Part shown: piece after piece, positions 52,529-55,081 of the stretch
Numbering within the stretch: position 1 is the stretch's first letter
How the letters are laid out: the number at the start of each line of letters is the position of its first letter
Origin: Burkholderiales bacterium
GTDB lineage: Bacteria > Pseudomonadota > Gammaproteobacteria > Burkholderiales > Burkholderiaceae_C
NCBI GenBank assembly: GCA_003963005.1
Contig: RXJW01000106.1
Location: 1-55,081, forward strand
Direction: 5' to 3'
Length of the DNA: 55,081 nt
Notes under the pieces: model-generated
Seen by the model: only the letters and a program-made list of their open reading frames with translations
What the model was told of the DNA's origin: nothing
Databases searched by the model: none
Program-made: the position numbers and the translations under genes

Positions 52529-53658
52529 GGTGCGGGAGTGGTCAGGGGAAACTGGATCCGTGCGCGGGTGCCGCCACCGTCGCGCGGTTGAAGGTCGAGG
52601 CTGGCCGAGGCACCGAAACGGGCCTGCAACCGGGCGCGGATGTTCTCGAGTGCCACACCGTTGCCGCCGCGGCGGCGCGGGCCGTCGAGGCCCTGGCCGT
52701 CGTCGGCCACTTCGATCAGCAGGCGGCCGTCCTGCTGGCGCGCCGTCACCGACACCGTGCCGCCGGCGATCTTCGGCTCCAGCCCGTGGTGGATGGCGTT
52801 CTCGACCAGCGGCTGCGCCAGCAGCGGCGGCAGCTGGACCGCCCGCAGTTCGTCCGGCAGGTCCAGTGCCACCTGCAGCCGCGTGCCCATGCGCAGCTGC
52901 ATCAGCGCGAGGTAGGCCTCCAGCGTCGCGAACTCGTGGGCCAATGTCGTCGTGTCGCCGCGCAACTGGGTCAGGCTGGCGCGCAGGTAGTCCGTGAAGC
53001 GTTCGAGCATCAGCTTCGCACGCTCGGGGTCGAAGTCGATCAGGCTTTGCACGTTGGCCAGCGTGTTGAACAGGAAGTGCGGCTCGATCTGGCCCTGGAG
53101 CAGCTTGAGCTGGGCCTCCGTGACCCGGGCCTGCAGCAGCTCCTGCCTCCAGCGCTGGCGATACCGCCAGGTCAGCACCACCGAGATCACCGCCGAGATG
53201 ATCAGGAACTGGCGCCAGAAGCCCGCCTCGCCCAGCAGGCTCCACAGCGGACGCCCGATGCCCCAGATGAAGTCGACGACGAACAGCCCGAGGATGACGC
53301 CGAGCAGCGCCAGCAGGATGGAAAAGCTGGAGAAGAACAGGCCGGAACGCCAGTCGCGCCAGCCCATGATGGCATCGAGCCAGCGCTGGGGCGCCAGCCG
53401 CTCGAACCCGCGGTAGCCGATGAAGAAGCTCAGCGTCACGCAAGAACTCATGACCAGGTTGCCCGGCACCTGCTCCGTCCACCAGGCCAACGAGCCGAGG
53501 TTGCGCATCTGGAAGCCGGCCACGATCGCGAAGAAGCTGCCGAAGCCCAGCGTCCAGACCCCGTAGATGAGCGCCCTGAACTGCCAGCGGTCAGTGCGGT
53601 GCTTGATCAGCACCCGCTGGTTGCGCAAGGCCTGGACGAATTCTTCGGTGAAGGTCAT
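52525..53658 (-). CDS. LytS/AlgZ-type membrane sensor histidine kinase
   Basis: 377 aa. Four membrane helices (about 28-50, 68-88, 108-135, 150-170). His_kinase domain: LKLLQGQIEPHFLFNTLANV with the phospho-His, then PLVENAIHHGLEP (N box) and EVADDGQGLDGPRRRGGNGV (G box). This is the AlgZ-type architecture. Its signal is unknown. The stop overlaps the response regulator start (ATGA), and the pair faces the mutase gene across 135 bp. Confidence 0.92.
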   Translation of the reverse strand: MTFTEEFVQALRNQRVLIKHRTDRWQFRALIYGVWTLGFGSFFAIVAGFQMRNLGSLAWWTEQVPGNLVMSSCVTLSFFIGYRGFERLAPQRWLDAIMGWRDWRSGLFFSSFSILLALLGVILGLFVVDFIWGIGRPLWSLLGEAGFWRQFLIISAVISVVLTWRYRQRWRQELLQARVTEAQLKLLQGQIEPHFLFNTLANVQSLIDFDPERAKLMLERFTDYLRASLTQLRGDTTTLAHEFATLEAYLALMQLRMGTRLQVALDLPDELRAVQLPPLLAQPLVENAIHHGLEPKIAGGTVSVTARQQDGRLLIEVADDGQGLDGPRRRGGNGVALENIRARLQARFGASASLDLQPRDGGGTRARIQFPLTTPAP

Positions 53659-53665
53659 GGGCCGC

Positions 53666-53671
53666 AGTGTA
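53666..53671 (-). promoter_or_regulatory. Candidate leaderless -10 element of the histidine kinase gene
   Basis: TACACT on the minus strand ends 7 nt before the ATG at 53658, with no Shine-Dalgarno sequence. Confidence 0.45.
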
Positions 53672-53703
53672 GGAAGCGCGCCGCGTGGCCCCCCTCGGAT
53701 GAA

Positions 53704-53737
53704 CGACGGATCGACAGCCGGCGCGACGGATCGACAG
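53704..53737. repeat. 14-bp perfect direct repeat, 20-bp period, in the kinase/mutase divergent promoter
   Basis: CGACGGATCGACAG occurs at 53704-53717 and 53724-53737. The 20-bp offset is close to two helical turns, the arrangement LytTR regulators recognise. The second copy overlaps the expected -35 position of the mutase promoter (-10 at 53750). Confidence 0.8.
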
Positions 53738-53749
53738 AGACCGCATGCC

Positions 53750-53755
53750 TACAAT
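53750..53755 (+). promoter_or_regulatory. -10 element of the mutase gene
   Basis: TACAAT lies 38 nt before the ATG at 53794. The -35 region (about 53727-53732, CGGATC) is poor, which fits an activator-dependent promoter. Unlike the leaderless genes, this one has a proper leader with CCGAGG 8 nt before the start. Confidence 0.55.
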
Positions 53756-53793
53756 CCGCCGCGATTTTCAAACCCGATCACTCCGAGGCATCC

Positions 53794-55081
53794 ATGCAGG
53801 TTCACGCATCCATCTTCAAGGCCTACGACATCCGCGGCGTCGTCGGCCAGACCTTGAACGAGGAACTCGCCGAGCACCTGGGCCGCGCCTTCGGCACCGA
53901 GGCCAAGGCCGCCGGCGAAAAGGCCGTGGCGGTGGGCCGCGACGGCCGCCTGTCAGGCCCCGGCCTGGTCGCCGCCCTGGTGCGAGGCCTGAAGTCCACC
54001 GGCCTGGACGTCGTCGACATCGGCGCCGTGACCACCCCCATGCTGTACTACGTGGCCGCCACCCGCGGCGCGCACGGCTGCACCTCGGGCATCCAGGTCA
54101 CCGGCAGCCACAACCCCAAGGACTACAACGGCTTCAAGATGGTGCTCAAGGGCGCCGCCGTCTACGGCGAGCAAATCCAGGGCCTGAAGCGCCGCATCGA
54201 GGCCGAGGATTACGCCAAAGGCAAGGGCCGCGTCGCCAAGATGGACGTCGGCGCCGAGTACGCCGCCCGCATCGTCGGTGACTGCAAGCTGGCCCGCCCG
54301 ATGAAAGTCGTCGTGGACAGCGGCAACGGCATTCCGGGCGCGTCCGCCCCGGCGATCCTGCGGGCCCTCGGCTGCGAGGTCATCGACATCTACTCCAAGG
54401 TCGACGGCGACTTCCCGAACCACCACCCCGACCCCAGCCGCCCGGAGAACCTGGAAGACCTCAAGCGGATCGTGCACGCCACCGGCGCCGAGCTCGGCCT
54501 GGCCTTCGACGGTGACGGCGACCGCCTCGGCATCGTCACCGCCGACGGCGAAATGATCATGCCCGACCGCCAGATCATGCTGCTCGCCGCCGACATCCTG
54601 AAGCGCAACAAGGGCGCCGAGATCATCTTCGACGTCAAGTGCACCCAGCGCCTGGCCCCGTGGATCAGGAAGCACGGCGGCAAGCCGCTGATGTGGATGA
54701 CCGGCCACTCGCTGGCCAAGGCCAAGCTCAAGGAAACCGGCGCGCCGCTGGCCGGGGAGCTGTCGGGTCACATCTTCTTCAACGAGCGCTGGTACGGCTT
54801 CGACGACGCGATGTACACCGCGGGCCGCATGCTGGAGATCCTGTCGCGCGCCAAGGACCCGAGCGCGGTGCTCAAGGCCCTGCCCAACAGCTTCAACACC
54901 CCCGAGATCAACGTGCCTTGCGCCGAAGGCGAGCACCACGAGGTGGTCAAGCAGCTCAAGGCCCTGGTCACGCTGGCCGACCTGCCCGGCGCGCTGGAGA
55001 TCAACACCATCGACGGCATGCGCTTCGAGTACGCCGACGGCTTCGGCCTGATCCGCCCGTCCAACACCACGCCGGTGCTGG
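53794..55081 (+). CDS. algC: Phosphomannomutase/phosphoglucomutase (partial, 3' end beyond window)
   Basis: The first 429 codons of a protein that is normally about 460 aa. It interconverts mannose or glucose 1- and 6-phosphates, feeding LPS, alginate-like and other polysaccharide synthesis. Landmarks: FKAYDIRGVVG near the start, phosphoserine loop TSGIQVTGSHNPKDYNGFK at about residue 105, metal loop AFDGDGDRLGIV, GELSGHIFF sugar loop, and the start of the phosphate-binding loop RPSNTTP at the very end of the window. It lies opposite an AlgZ/AlgR-like pair, which regulates algC in Pseudomonas. Confidence 0.94.
   Translation, partial: MQVHASIFKAYDIRGVVGQTLNEELAEHLGRAFGTEAKAAGEKAVAVGRDGRLSGPGLVAALVRGLKSTGLDVVDIGAVTTPMLYYVAATRGAHGCTSGIQVTGSHNPKDYNGFKMVLKGAAVYGEQIQGLKRRIEAEDYAKGKGRVAKMDVGAEYAARIVGDCKLARPMKVVVDSGNGIPGASAPAILRALGCEVIDIYSKVDGDFPNHHPDPSRPENLEDLKRIVHATGAELGLAFDGDGDRLGIVTADGEMIMPDRQIMLLAADILKRNKGAEIIFDVKCTQRLAPWIRKHGGKPLMWMTGHSLAKAKLKETGAPLAGELSGHIFFNERWYGFDDAMYTAGRMLEILSRAKDPSAVLKALPNSFNTPEINVPCAEGEHHEVVKQLKALVTLADLPGALEINTIDGMRFEYADGFGLIRPSNTTPVL

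Overview
The window is about 55 kb of high-GC DNA (GC-rich third codon positions, many 4-bp start/stop overlaps). Gene content and order point to a betaproteobacterium of the order Burkholderiales, plausibly the Rubrivivax/Leptothrix/Roseateles (Sphaerotilaceae-like) group. This is inferred from protein resemblance and synteny (glyA-nrdR, ribD-ribB-ribH-nusB, ybgC-tolQRA); I could not run a search.

Layout. 1-713: 3' end of glyA, then nrdR. 808-5914: minor pseudopilin operon for a type IV pilus (FimT/GspH, PilE, FimT, PilW, PilX, PilV), without pilY1. 5935-9079: riboflavin genes ribD, ribB (degenerate second domain), ribH, then nusB. 9076-12631: aminotransferase, ybgC, tolQ, tolR, tolA; tolB and pal do not follow. 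12615-15791: a bufferin-type operon on the minus strand (BufA1 precursor, MNIO enzyme BufB, BufC, DoxX), divergent from an ECF sigma factor and a small zinc-finger anti-sigma. 15792-16445: pyroglutamyl peptidase. 16562-33182: an MSHA-like type IV pilus locus with two tandem ATPases, the platform protein MshG, major pilin, minor pilins, adhesin-like MshQ, MshI/PilN/MshJ/MshK and the secretin MshL. 33189-36752: selD, divergent from a phosphonate-type ABC transporter (PhnC-PhnE-PhnE) that has no binding protein beside it.

36805-46054 is the most unusual part: a bacteriocin-like locus on the minus strand with AT-rich patches. It holds an HlyD-type adaptor, a double-glycine peptide gene broken by a run of seven G, a CPBP-family membrane protein, a fragment of a second HlyD, two intact double-glycine peptides (47 and 41 aa, each with a GxxxG motif), a second CPBP protein, a C39-peptidase ABC exporter, an M16 zinc peptidase and a small lipoprotein. 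The arrangement reads as one cargo module present twice, joined through the 3' end of the HlyD gene. None of the peptide genes stands out by length, and all were read directly from the sequence.

46172-55081: a secreted beta-helix protein with LacI-type operator palindromes, an alkylation-repair operon (Ada-AlkA, Ogt, EamA exporter), a solute-binding-like protein, an AlgZ/AlgR-like LytS/LytTR two-component pair, and the divergent phosphomannomutase/phosphoglucomutase gene, which runs off the end. A 14-bp direct repeat with 20-bp period sits between the kinase and the mutase genes.

Across the window, eight genes (ribD, ribB, pcp, selD, phnC, ada-alkA, the binding-protein gene and the histidine kinase) have a -10-like hexamer ending 6-8 nt before the start codon and no Shine-Dalgarno sequence, which suggests leaderless transcripts. 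No rRNA, tRNA, CRISPR array or intact insertion sequence was seen, and no stretch over 300 bases lacks a gene.
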